Source of the DNA: Scenedesmus sp. ARA3
Taxonomy: Eukaryota > Chlorophyta > Chlorophyceae > Sphaeropleales > Scenedesmaceae
Direction of reading: 5' to 3'
Length of the DNA: 64,000 nt
NCBI GenBank assembly: GCA_004335835.1
Contig: RWJK01000108.1
Location: 1-64,000 of the forward strand
Shown here: piece after piece, positions 1-11,600 of the stretch
Numbering within the stretch: the stretch's first letter is position 1
Layout: every line of letters starts with the position of its first letter
Notes under the pieces: generated by a model
What the model was told of the DNA's origin: nothing
The model's input: the letters and a program-made list of their open reading frames with translations, nothing else
Databases searched by the model: none
Made by a program: the position numbers and the translations under genes

Positions 1-954
1 TGGTCAATAGGACAGTCAACTTTGAATGACAGCGGTATGAAGCAGTACAGCAGGCATACACACGCCCCAATACATGAAATTTACACTACTGCCCCTCCTG
101 CTTCTTGCGAGGAAAATATAAACCACACACAACTGTGTGTGTTCAGGTTGACAACCATGGAGTCGCTGACAAGGTGTCACTACCAGGACTACGGCTGACT
201 ACAAGAGCGCTGAAGACCGTCAGTGCCGTTGCCCCCAAAAGGCATCATGGCCTTTTGGGACGGCGCTGACCAGGTGTTGTTATGAATGCAGGTGATGCAA
301 AAGACACGTAGGAGCAGAAGCAGGAGCTGCACATGCTTGCAATCTGAGGTTCAGCAGCCATGGTGGCCTTTTGGGGGACCACTTCTAGCCATGTGAGTAC
401 TCATTATGCTGCATCTACTTGAAATGATTGACCTGCTTGCACGCTGTACCAATGTTATACATACAGACCCCCTGCCAGGGGCCTGCAGTGCATGCAGTGC
501 AGCCCTGCAGGAGTTTGTGCCGCCGTGGCCCTGGTGAATGTCGCTCAAACATGTCTGTCTCGTTCGTGAAAGACAAACAAACACTGCATACCTTTGGTCC
601 CGCAGCAACGCTGTGCGTGGGGCGCGCACTGGGTACGGTCGAGTGTGACATCGAGTCACCGGTGGGTACCCCTGCCGAGTGAGCGGAACCAAAACTTGGG
701 TCCGTCCTCACTCCGAGCGCTTAACGTGCCAGAAAATTGTTAAAAGTGTACAAATAGGAACCGAGTGGCATTGGAACAGCAACCCGAGCTCACAAGCCAC
801 TTTTGACCACCTTAAAGTGACCTGCAGGTCACTTGCAGCTGCAAGGACAGCCCAGTGCCTAGTGATCTCTCTCTTAACCTTTAGACATCGTGCCTTAGCT
901 GCCAACGTTCTGCACCACAACAAAATCAGCGTATAAAACATAGATATCATACCA
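1..954. other. upstream region of the lipase gene, no gene seen
   Basis: I see no convincing coding exon here. Short open frames on both strands around 350-710 overlap one another and have no recognisable domain. A TATAAAA string lies at 932-938, only 17 bases before the lipase start codon. That is too close for an ordinary TATA box unless the leader is extremely short, so I do not call it a promoter element. Confidence 0.5.
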
Positions 955-3444
955 ATGGCACCTGCCAAGGCATCGCGGCCATTGCTGGCTACCTTTGCCA
1001 GCTGCCTGCTGCTGCTGCAGCTGGCCATTCCTGCAGTGCAAGGCGCCCGCCTTGCCCCTGCTGCCGCCCTGGGCAGGCGTGCTCTGCTGCAATCCCCGCC
1101 CAGCGATGACATCCCCATGGCTCCACTTGATGTGCTGCAGCAGTCGCTAGTTGCTGCCAACCTGTCAGCCTGGGCGTATCCAGGCACGCTGCTGACCAGC
1201 AGCTGGGACGTGGAAAACACCTACACCAAGCCATACGTGTTCCAACAGTGAGTGCTCTGGTGAAGTTTGTTGTGCCTTACTTGCAATATTGAGTGCAGCT
1301 GACAGCCCGTGCACTGCAGTGCTTGGCGCAACAGGGCCCTCTCCAGCCGCAGTTGCATAGTGGCACACACTACACATCAAAGCACCCGCTTGCTCAGCAG
1401 TCTAGCACATGCTGCTGCACTCTGCATGTGACCAGAAATGTGCCCATAGCATTGCAGACGCCGACTGTCTGCACATGACACTGTAATGGCTGGCAGCATG
1501 TTTATGTGACATTGCGACACTGTAATGGCTGGCAGCATGTTTATGAACTGAATGTGCTGCTGCACGCATCAGCAGCACTCCTGATCATGACTCACCCCGC
1601 GCCTCCCTGTCCACTGCCTCATGCTCTCTGCAGGTATGCCACTGCCCTGGCAGCAGCCACAGCCAGCCTCAGCAGCCACGCCCCCACCTTTGTGCAGCGC
1701 CTCTCAAGGAACCTCACCCACCCCGAGGCCAGTGCCCGCTTCCTGTACGCGTTTGTGCTGCCAACGAATGATGCCATCTATGTGGCGTTCCGCGGCACAG
1801 ACCTCACAGGCAGCATCTTCGTGAATGCGGCAACCTCCACTGGAGAGGACTTCAACAGCGTGTGAGTGCTGCACAGATAGATAAGTTTGCTGGCATGTAG
1901 TGCTGCGTTGAGTAGTGTTGGGTGCTGACTGTTGCTCAAGCTTGCCAGCATGAAGAACATGACACCATGCAAGCTTTGACTGCAGATGAGTGCACGATCT
2001 GCAGCCACCAGACTGCAGCTCTGCGCTAAACAAACTGCAATCTGCTGGCTCGGCCACTGAACCTGTTTTCCTGCTCTGTGCTGTGTGTGTGCTTTTGCTG
2101 CTGTGCTGCAGTCAGACTCCCTTCAGCTACAGCGGCGCTGCTGCAGGCAACGTGCACAGCGGCTTCCTGCTGAGCCTGACTGATGCTACTGTTGACAGCT
2201 ATGACAGCGACTCCTACCCCAACAGCATCAGCGCATACGCAGAGCTGGTGGCAGCAATCAAGGCAGCACAGGCGGCAGTGGGTGCCAGCGTGCCTATCGT
2301 GCTGACAGGCCACTCCCTGGTGAGTGTGTTGATTGATTTACCAAACAGGATGTCTGCATAATACAGAGTATAGAAGCATGCAAGCAGCATGTGCTTGGGA
2401 TGTGCAGGCAGCTGCTGGCAGCAGCAGCATGATGTTTGTTTTTGCGTGTACTTTGGTGCTCTCTTCATCCATACTTTGGTGCTCTCTTCATCCATAGGCA
2501 CTTTGGTGCTCGCTTCATCCATACTTTGGTGCTCGCTTCATCCATACTTTGGTGCTCGCTTCATCCATAGGCACTTGGCAGCGGCTGCCGTGCCATAAGC
2601 TGTAGCAGGCATTGGACAGGCAACCCAACTCCTCCACAACCGCACCAGCAGCAGCCCATATCCCCTGCTGCACCTTGCCTGCCAAGCCCGGCAACTAGAG
2701 CTCAATCTGTTGCTTCTACCCCTGCTGCTGCTGCTGCTGCTGCTTCAGGGTGCTGCCCAGGCCACCCTTGCAGGCTTCATGCTGTCCCGTGACGGCTTCA
2801 GCAACCTGCGCCTGGCCACATTCGGCTGCCCACAGATTGGTGATGCTGACTGGGCTGCAGCCTATAACGCCACGCTGGGCAGCAGCACCATGGCCTGGTG
2901 GAACATGGCAGTGAGTGCGGCACTGCCTGCCTGATGTAGCACCAGTTTAGTTAGACGCACCAGCTCGGTTGAGGTGGTGATCGCATGGTTTCAGGTGCTG
3001 TAGTGCCTGCACAGTGTTGGGAGTAATGCTGTCAGCCCTGGTGTGAGCACAGTAGTCACCTTCTTGATGCATGGTATGTCCAGTTGTTGACATTGCTTCA
3101 TCTGCTGCTGCTGCTGCCACTGCTGCTGCCAGGACCCTGTGGTGCAGCTCCCTAACATTGATGAGGACCCAGGCTGCGACAACTTTGGCAGCCACAGCAG
3201 CAGCAGCAGCTGCGTGCAGGCCTGGTTCACTGCCGGCTCCCGCTACCGCATTGACACCGTTAACAACAACCTGCGCTGCGGGCAGCCCTCTGGTAGCTTT
3301 GCTGTATGTGACAGCAGCAGCGGCTCGACACAGTCGTGTTATACTGACGTGGATTGGAAGACAGCTATGACTGTTGAGGATCATTACATCAGCAACTACG
3401 TTGCACACCTGCAGGCATGCGTGACTGCAGCTGGTGGCAACTGA
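955..3444 (+). CDS. secreted class-3 (fungal-type) lipase, 5 exons, 400 aa
   Basis: Exons by GT-AG inspection: 955-1247, 1634-1861, 2112-2319, 2749-2910, 3133-3444; the sum is 1203 bases. The protein starts with a hydrophobic signal-peptide-like segment (about residues 8-29, ending in AVQGA), so it is probably secreted or vacuolar. The body matches the Lipase_3 alpha/beta hydrolase fold: IYVAFRGTD, then the nucleophile elbow GHSLGAA (Ser about 242, split by intron 3), then DPVVQLP with the expected acid Asp about 298, then EDHYISNY with the expected catalytic His about 381. Paired Cys residues in the last exon would suit disulfides. The likely reaction is triacylglycerol or galactolipid hydrolysis; the substrate cannot be read from sequence. 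The start codon is the first ATG before the signal peptide. Intron 3 holds a minisatellite. The family call is firm; exon edges are hand-placed. Confidence 0.9.
2449..2573. repeat. minisatellite in lipase intron 3
   Basis: Five head-to-tail units of about 23-28 bases built on the core CTTTGGTGCTCKCTTCATCC. Some units carry an additional TAGGCA spacer. The array lies wholly in the intron between the exons that encode GHSL and GAAQ. It has no protein-coding meaning that I can see. Confidence 0.85.
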
Positions 3445-4875
3445 GGTGTTTGTTTGGAGACGAGCAACGGTTCTAGGTCGCGTGTATCATGTAGTGCTGG
3501 CAGCTTATCGTGATGCTAAGCTGTATGTTGTTTTAGTTGCTGCAGGGTTCATAATGCACACGCATTTGTACATCAGAAGAGGCAGAAGCATTGCTTGTGC
3601 AACAGGCTCAACATAATAAACCGTGACAGGTGCCACCTGTGATATACAGTGTATCATAGCATGGGCTGCAGCTGACGGCTAATAACAGACACCCTTGCAC
3701 GGGCTCATGTGCAGCAATGCACAGGGTACTGTGACGGCAGCCTGTGCTGCTGGGATGATTACCGTGTGCCGCATTGAGCATGTGACACCTATACACTGAT
3801 GTGATACAGCATAGGTGCGTGCAACTTGTGCAATGCAGCAGTTTCCTGCTCTGAGGCTTATTGGACTCCAGCGCATTGCTGGGTATTTTCCTCTGCTGAA
3901 ACAAGGAGGGATGTGAGCTGCATTTGAAGCTGATGGATTGCCATGGCGTTATCAAAAGCATCTGCCAGGCAGCAGCCGATGCAGCTCTGGCAGCATGTTC
4001 CTGGCTGTGTTAACAAGTCATTCTGCCTCCACATTGTTGCTAGCTGGCAAGCGTCAGCACCGCACGCTGCGCAACGGCTGTGTTTGCAGACACGTTGTCA
4101 TCTGCCCGGCTTTCTGCATGTTCAGCAAGCACTCAACTGTTCTTTGCAGTCGTATGTTCAATAAAGACCCTAGATCATACTCCAAGTCTATGCTGTGTCT
4201 GACCTGTGCGGAAGTGCTGTGTGTAGCTGATCCTTTGATGCCCCTTACACCTTCATGGCATGTTCTTGCTTTCTGAATAATCAGCATGACAGCATGTCGA
4301 CTGTTTGTTACTCATGCTTGCAGCACCTGGCTGAAGGCAACAGCAGGCAGTCCAGTGGAATGCCGAGTAGCCTGGGCTAGCACTGCTGCAGCACCTGGCA
4401 GGTGCTTGAATCTTCTGGGCTCACAGCCAGCAGCAATGCTGCAAACTGTATGCGGTGCAACTGTCAGTTACACTGTAACAATGCGAAGCACTGTTGGTGG
4501 CCATGCTGCAAGATTGTTCAAAGCTGCAGCCGGCTGCTGGCACTGCCATCTGGCACTTCACAAGTCATTTATTAGCCACGGAATATACAGTACTGTGCAA
4601 GCTCATTGACTACATGCACAGTAGTACTATGCAAGCTCATTTGCTATGCAAGCTGAGGTAGCTGGTGCCCTGCCATTCTGCATCATGCCCGGCCCTACAT
4701 GCAACCACCTCTGTCTTGTCACTCCCTAGCCTAGCCAAAAGCCGCCAGTGAGAAACTTTGAGCATTCTGCAGCCCCCCAAAGCGTGCACGTGTGCAACAA
4801 ACAAGCAATACACCGCCAACTGCCACAGCTACAAGGCATCCTCATCCTCCAAACAAGCTTCCAGATGCCGCCACA
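3445..4875. other. convergent intergenic region, lipase/ZIP, no gene seen
   Basis: Between the 3' ends of the lipase (+) and ZIP (-) genes. Open frames such as those near 3938-4276 lack domains and overlap frames on the other strand. It probably holds the two 3' untranslated regions. A TTACA (minus-strand TGTAA) at about 4474 could serve the ZIP transcript, but it is 400 bases past the stop codon. Confidence 0.4.
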
Positions 4876-6824
4876 TCACCCCCAGATGCCAATCACAGCC
4901 ATGCTGCCAACACCCGCCACCACAGCCGCTGCCAGCAGTGCCGCAACACCGGGCCGGTAGATCAGATCTGTCTTGCTAAACTCCTCAGCCAGCAACGAAT
5001 ACATCGACACATACAGCAGCATGCCACCTGACACTCCATTCAGCACACCCTGCGCTGCTAGCCATGGCAGCGAATCCGCATCGTGCCCGCCTGCAATCGC
5101 CAGGCCCACAGCGATTCCAAACGGCATGCACAGCGCAAACGCAGCAGCCATGGAAAGCTTCTTCAACATTGACAGCTGAGTCAGTGCCAGCACACTGCCG
5201 AGAGCTAGGCCCTCCAGTGCCTGGTGGAATATCATGACAGCTGTCAATGTAACAAGCAGCGGTGCATTTGTTGTGACACCAATGCTAATGCCGATGATCA
5301 CGCTGTGGAAGACACAGCCCACCTCCATGGAATAACATGTTACAAGGTGCTTGATGGTGGTGATTGCGCAGGCTGGCAGGTGGTGGTGGCTGTGCGCAAA
5401 CGGGGAGATGCCGGTTGCTGCTGTGCCGATCGCTGCTTCACCTGGCAGGGGTGCTGCTGCTGTGCCCTGCTCAAGATCTGATGCCTTGCTGCCGGTAGCA
5501 CTGCCAGCAGCAGAAGCAGCAGCGCTGCTGGAGGTGCCGCTGACAGGGCAGCATGCGTGCAGGTTGTTCGCCTGGCTGTGGGCTGCTGCCTTCCTTTGCT
5601 GCTGCTGCTGCTGCTGCTGCTTCAGCAGCTGACGACCTGCCAGGAGGTAGGTTGCCAGGTAGTCGATGAACAGCAGCAGCAGCAAGCCTGCAGCACACAT
5701 GGTGGTAAGAATTTCGGCGGAAACATGGCAGCAGTTGTATTAGCAGCAAAGCAGGGCGACTGCAGACTTCCCACTTGAGCTGTTAGCTGCAAAAGCACAA
5801 TGTTGTCAAACGGGCAATGCGCAGAGCTGACACACTGTGCTGTAGCACATTTCATTGTGCAAGGAAAGGTTCTGCTGATCACAAGATTTCAAAATGTAGC
5901 ATCAACGCTGATTAGAGTTATTCTGCAGCGGCATCCTGTTGGCTGCATCAACTGCTGCTACCTGCAGTCCCCTGCAGAAAAGTTGTCGGAGTCAACCACA
6001 CACACTGGATGTTGAACAACTGCTGCACATGTAGGTGAACCACATCCTGGCTGTTCAAGGGCCACCACTCAACGACTGCTGTAGCTGTAAAACAACAGGT
6101 TTAGCTGCTGCTCACCTGCCGCCACTGGCAGGCCTCCTGCGCCGTGGTAGCTGCCTGCCACGTCACACATCAGCTCCATGCCCTCAGGGATGATGTGGAT
6201 CTGCAGCCAATAGAGTGGTAACACCTTATCACATGGTTGTTGATGTCAACATGTGATCTATACAATGATTCACAATGTCATAGTTGTGGCAAGCCAATCA
6301 TTCATATGCACGGGCAGGTGCATTCAAAGGGGCAGAGGAGATGCAGCAGCATGAGCAGCAACAAACAAGATGGCCAGCCTGGCCCCAGCCGCAAGTTGTC
6401 AGCACCAGCATTGCTCGCACACATACTGGCTGGATCTCACACCATCACAGCTCAAAGGCTTTTGCACACTAAACAGGCTTGTCGGTGTCCACTGCTGCTG
6501 CAAGGCACCCACCAGGGCCACGCCAAGGATGGCACCGCCTGAGAAGGCCCTCACTGCCCGGCCAGTCACACTGTCAGGGGAGGCCAGCCACTTGCCCAGA
6601 AGTGGAAGCAGCACGCCAGCTAAACCACCCACGAGGATAACTGCCATGGCTAGCAGCCTTAGGTCGAGAGATGACAAGCCTCCTGCTGCTGCTGCCTGGT
6701 CATGGCCGTGGTCGTGGTCGTGGGCGTGGCCATGATGCGGGTCGTGATCTGCGAGGGATGGGACAGCAGGTCGTGCGGAATGCTGAAGCACCCGCATTGA
6801 GGCGGCTTGCATCAGCGGGTGCAT
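4876..6824 (-). CDS. ZIP-family divalent metal transporter, 3 exons, 402 aa
   Basis: Exons on the minus strand: 6824-6513, 6200-6116, 5687-4876 (1209 bases). The protein opens with a His/Asp-rich stretch (DHDPHHGHAHDHDHGHD). TM1 follows, then TM2, whose AFSGGAILGVAL continues across intron 1 into IHIIPEGMEL, the ZIP-type TM2 end. A long variable loop has a Gln run (about 156-163), Ala/Ser-rich sequence and a His cluster HSHHH (about 231-235). TM4 carries VFHSVIIG (His about 260) and TM5 HQALEGLALG (His about 287, Glu about 291), the metal-binding pair of ZIP proteins. The C terminus ends in GIWG just after the last helix, typical of the family. It probably moves Zn, Fe or Mn into the cytosol; metal and membrane are unknown. 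The ATG at 6824 could be replaced by the one at 6797, or preceded by an unseen exon. Confidence 0.88.
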
Positions 6825-8645
6825 CGAAGCGGGTGCACAAGCGTAGTGCTGCGAGTGCTGCTGAAGTTTTGATCTGGGTGCTGCTCGATGTGTTCAGAAA
6901 CGCAAGATCAACGTAGCAGATCACTTTACATAGCGTCATGTACAGTATTCTTATGTACAACCTCAGGCCAGCATTGTATGTCAGCAGTCACTGGCCACAC
7001 GCACCCGCATGCGGGTCCTGCGCAGGACGCCGGCAGGTACACGAGCGGTACATCACATGACACTCACTCGCACCTGTAGGAGTCTTGTGCATGCAGCCAA
7101 TATAATGAGAAGACTAATAAAATCGAAGCAAGTCCTGAACAGTGAAACGTGACGGGCTGCCACAACCTCCTACATTTTCCCTGTTCTCGCAGCCTGGAGC
7201 AGGTGGTTGGGCTTCTGCAATTGTGCACGGTTCGAAGAAAGTGGTGAAGAGCGGCAGCATACGAAATGCCCTGTAACCGAGCAGCACTGTCCACCTTGCG
7301 CAGTGCAGACTTCATCACTTGCTTCTTAGAACTGCTGAGGCTGCCAGGCCCCACTGCTACTACTGCCGCACCTTGAACAGCGAACATGCCATGATGGTAC
7401 ACAGCAGGCGGACAAATGAGCAAATCGTGAGCTTCAGAATCGTGACAAATCGTGAGCTTCAGAGATACAGAGACGTGACACCAATGCTGCGCATCACCTT
7501 GACTGTCATCATGAAAGCGTGTAGGGAGAGCTGGTTACAGATAGGCCCTGCCACCATTCACAAACCCACCCCGAGCAGCACCACAAAGCAAGCACACATC
7601 ATGTCCCGAGCAGTGACAGCATGCTGTCTTGCGCAATGCTGTACAAACCAGACTGCAGCATACAAGAACGCTGCTTCCCACGTCTACATCACAATGTACA
7701 TGGAGCATGTTGCAAACAGGTCAGTACAGCAGTACAACCTAGCTTGGGTCGATCGAAAGTACAGATGTTCCTGTGCTATCCACCAACCCTGACGCCGATC
7801 AACGGTGCGCACAAGCCCACACACGCATGCATGCAAACACACACAAGCAGCCAATTGCTGTTGCAACAGCAGCACATGCTGCGGTATCTGCTGTCGTACG
7901 GTTGGTGCTGAAACGGTCAGGTCAAAGTCAAGACCAAACATGACTCAGCAGTCAAAATGCAACCACAAAACAGCATGTGGGTTTGCTACGTACAGGTAAA
8001 GTAATATGCGTAACACGTCAGTTGGCACTTTCAAGTCCAAATTTGGAAAGGTCATCCACATACGCATAAGAACCAACAGCTAACCCACGCGTGTGTATCT
8101 GCAGCGCACATCTACATGTAACCGGACAAACCCATGCGAGAAGCAGCAAGCTGGTTGGGCAGCTTGCAGAGCAACATGTGGCTCTATCAGCGCTGACACG
8201 GTGATACTAGCGTCATATGCTGCTGCTGCTGCTGCCAGCAGGTGATACTGGCGTCATATGCATGCACCAGGCTGCCACCGCAACTGCACTGCAGTAAGAA
8301 AGCCAAGCCAAACAGCTGTGCAGCAGCTGCATGTACCGTGTTGATGACAGGCTGATGCCAGAACAAAAGAGGAGGAGGTACACCTTACACAGCATGCCAA
8401 AAGCTGCGGGGATCAAGCTTCTGAACTAAACGCACCGATAGCTTGGCGGTCATAGTCAGCCAACATCCGCCCTGCAGTTTGGCGGGTTGCTTGCATGATA
8501 CGCACACAAGCTGTCGTCAACCATGGTCCGATAGTGCAAAATTGCAGCGCCCCCAACAGCGCAGCAGTGCACAGCCCGGTGCCCTGCAGCACACAGCCCA
8601 TAAAGCAGCACACCACGCACAGCAGCCACACCCTTGCTCCCTCAA
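6825..8645. other. intergenic, ZIP promoter side, no confident gene
   Basis: Upstream of ZIP and downstream of the coiled-coil gene. A minus-strand open frame at 7064-7423 has some protein-like composition (SSSKKQVMKSALRKVD) and could be an additional 5' exon or nothing; I could not join it to ZIP in frame with confidence. TTACA at 8385-8389 (TGTAA on the minus strand) lies about 260 bases past the coiled-coil gene stop codon and is a plausible polyadenylation signal for it. Confidence 0.35.
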
Positions 8646-11600
8646 TCAATCAAAGTACAGCAGGTTCTCTGCCACCTTCCACTCCTGACTTGTAGCCAGA
8701 TCCACTGCCAGCAGCAGTCCATCTCCCTCAACAGCCCCAGCGCCGCTGCCTACAGCCGCAGCGGCAGCAGCAGCAGCAGCAGCCACCGCTGCCACCAGTC
8801 GGCTGCTGCCCGGGCTCATGACAGCGCTGCCGCCAGACACTGCCGGCAGCGGCTCCGAAGCAGCAGCCAGCGAGTCAGACAGCGCACGCCACTGCACGCT
8901 GCTCCGGTACAGCGCCCGCTCAGCAGAGCCCCGCAGCACCCCACCCTGCTCGCTGCTGCTGCTGGCCCCGACAGTCTCATCCACCTCCCCAGCAATAGTA
9001 CCAGCTGCTGCACCTAGCCCTGGCTGGCTATCCCACCGCGCCCTGCGCCTGCCGCCGTACCCGCCGCCACTCAACAGCGCAGCTGCAGCGTCAGCCGTAG
9101 CAACAGCATCACTGCCACCCCCAGCGCCAGCCACGCTGCCGCTGCTGCTGCCCCAGCCAGGCAGGCCTTGGTCCGATGCACGCTGCCTGCTGCTGTCGCC
9201 CTGGCCGGCTGAGAAGCTGCCACTGCCAGCATTCAAAATCTTGAGCGGACTCAGCAACTCACCGCTGCTGCTCACAGCCAGACCTGCAGCAGCACCATCC
9301 GGGCTGCCGCCTGGCGAGCCGACAGCAGCATGCTTTGCTCGGAAGCGCTGCGGGCTGCCGCTCGCGCTGCCGTAGCTGCCACTGCCGCTGCTGCGCAGCG
9401 CGCCGCCTGCCGCTGCATCCCGTAGCCTGCTCTGCTGCGCCTGCACCAAGTTCTTGATGCTGGAGCAGCTGCTGCGGGTGGGGCTGCCAAAGCGCGGGCT
9501 GGCAGTAGCACGAGGGCTGCTGCTGCCCAGCCGGCTGGCAACCGCTGCCACACCAGGCAGCCGCACCTGCTGCTGCTGCTGCTGCTGCGCTGAGGCCACA
9601 GCACCAGGGCTGAGAGGCGCTCCAGCCGCCGCAGGGCTGGATGACAGCGGGCTAGTTGCTGCTGCTGCAGCAGGTCGTGGCCGCATCGGGCTGCTGCTGT
9701 ACCTGCCGCTGGTGCCGGCAGAGCTGCCGCTGGATGCAGCAGCAGCAGCAGCCAGGCCTGCTGCAGCCATGAGCATCATGCCCTTGGGTGGGCTGTCCAG
9801 CAGGTCGCGTGTGCCAGGCACATCTTCCCTGCTCTCTTCAGCCTCCAGCAGAGACAGCGAGTCATAGTTCCCGCCGTGAACACTAACGTCAAGCCCAGCT
9901 GCAGGAACCCTTTCATCGTGAACAACAAACGAGTCCTCCTGAGAGGGCTCCTGCAGCAGCCAGCTGTCCTGCAGGTGCTGCTGCTGCTGCTGCTGCGGGG
10001 CCGCAGCTGCAATGCTGCTGTCAACAGAGGCGTCAACACTTGAGTACATGCCATGCTCGTGGCTGCTGCATATGTCAAGGCTAGCCTGCTGCTGCAGCGT
10101 GGCTGTTGCCTGCTTCTTCTGCCGCATGCGCTGTTTCTTCTTCTGATTCTTGCTCAGCTTCTGCTGCTGCTGCTGTGCCTGCAGTTTCTGCAGTTCTGGT
10201 GCTGCTTCAGAGGCTGCTGCTGCTGCTGCTGCAGGCGGCTGCAAAGCACCTGCACCTCCGCTGCGCCTGGCCGCCACTGCTGCTGCCTGCGCTGCCAATG
10301 CGCCCTGCGGCTGCCGGTGCCGCTGCTGCTGCTGCCGCACGGCGCTGCTGCTGCCGCCCGCCAGGATGCTGCCGCCGCTGTCTGCCACGCTAGCACCCAT
10401 CATTGCTGCTGCGCCTGGCGAGGCTGGCCGCGGCATGCTCATCCGTGCAAACTCCGATTCAGTGATGCTGCCATACAGCACATCTGCCTCATCATCTGCT
10501 AGGTCACTGTGTGTGCCACGGAAGCTGCGCACACTCGGCCCAGGCGAGGAAGCTGCACTGCTGCCAGACCCTGCTGCTGCTGCTGCCAGACTTCCTGCTG
10601 CATTACTGCTGCCACTGCCTGCAGGCCTCGGTGTGAAGTACGGCGTAGCGGCAGCAGCAGCAGCCGGCGTGCCGCTGCCTTGCAGCCTCGGCGTGCTGGC
10701 GCCACTGCCTTCTGCCTCCATAGCAGCAGCAGCAGCAGCTGCTGCAGCAGGTGCAGAGCTGTTGGAGCCGCAGCTTGACCAGGGGCTGTCTCTGCTGCCT
10801 AGCTGAGGCAGCAGAGGGGTGAAGAACACATCCTGCTCTTGCGCAGGGCCTTGTTCATCTGCTGCTGCTGCTTGCGCCGCAGCTGCAGGATGCTTGGCCG
10901 ATGCTGCGACTGGTGTGGCGGGCAGCAGCTGCTGCTGATCATGAGCCACCGCCAAATCAGCAGCACTGCTCTCCAGCATGAGGCCCGCGCCATCGCCATC
11001 ACCATCACGAGGAGCAGCAGCAGAAGTGACATCCTTGCTCGTAGCAGAGCGCGGTGTGCTGCCTGCTGCCAGTGACGAGTTGAGGTCTGAGCTGCAGTTC
11101 ACATCAAAGGGCACTGGTGACAGCGCCAGCGGCCTGCGGTCGCTGCGGCCAGTTTTGCTGCCGCTGCTGCGGATGCTGGGCGATTGTGACGACTCCAGGG
11201 GCGGCTCCCGCTGAGGACTGCCCTGCTGCTGCTGCTGCTGCTGAGTTGCCTGTGCTTGCTGAGCCTTGCGCGGTGGGCTCCCCGCCGTGCCGGCAGAACT
11301 CTGCTGCTGCTGCTGCAAGCCCTTAGCAGCAGCTGCTGCTGCAGCTGCCGGGGATCCAGTAGCCAGAGGTCCAGCGCTGAAGTTGCGCCGCAAGCCCTCC
11401 TCAGCAGCAGCCACGTCAGCGCCACCCTGCTGCTGCTGCTGTCCAGCTTGCGCTGACCGGCTGGCGAAATCATCTCGCTGCTGCTGCTGCTGCACCACGG
11501 CCAGCTGCTGCTCCAGAGCCCTTGTCCTCAGAGCAGGCAGGCTTGCTGACTTCCTTAGCGCGCTGCCGCTGCTGCTGCTGCTGCCTGGCACTGCTTCGCC

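Noticed and set aside
932..938. TATAAAA before the lipase gene.
   Set aside because: Only 17 bases from the ATG, so it is unlikely to position transcription of that start.
7064..7423. Minus-strand frame with SSSKKQVMKSALRKVD, possible exon upstream of ZIP.
   Set aside because: No consistent splice phase to ZIP exon 1 and no recognisable domain; ZIP already has a full N-terminal helix.
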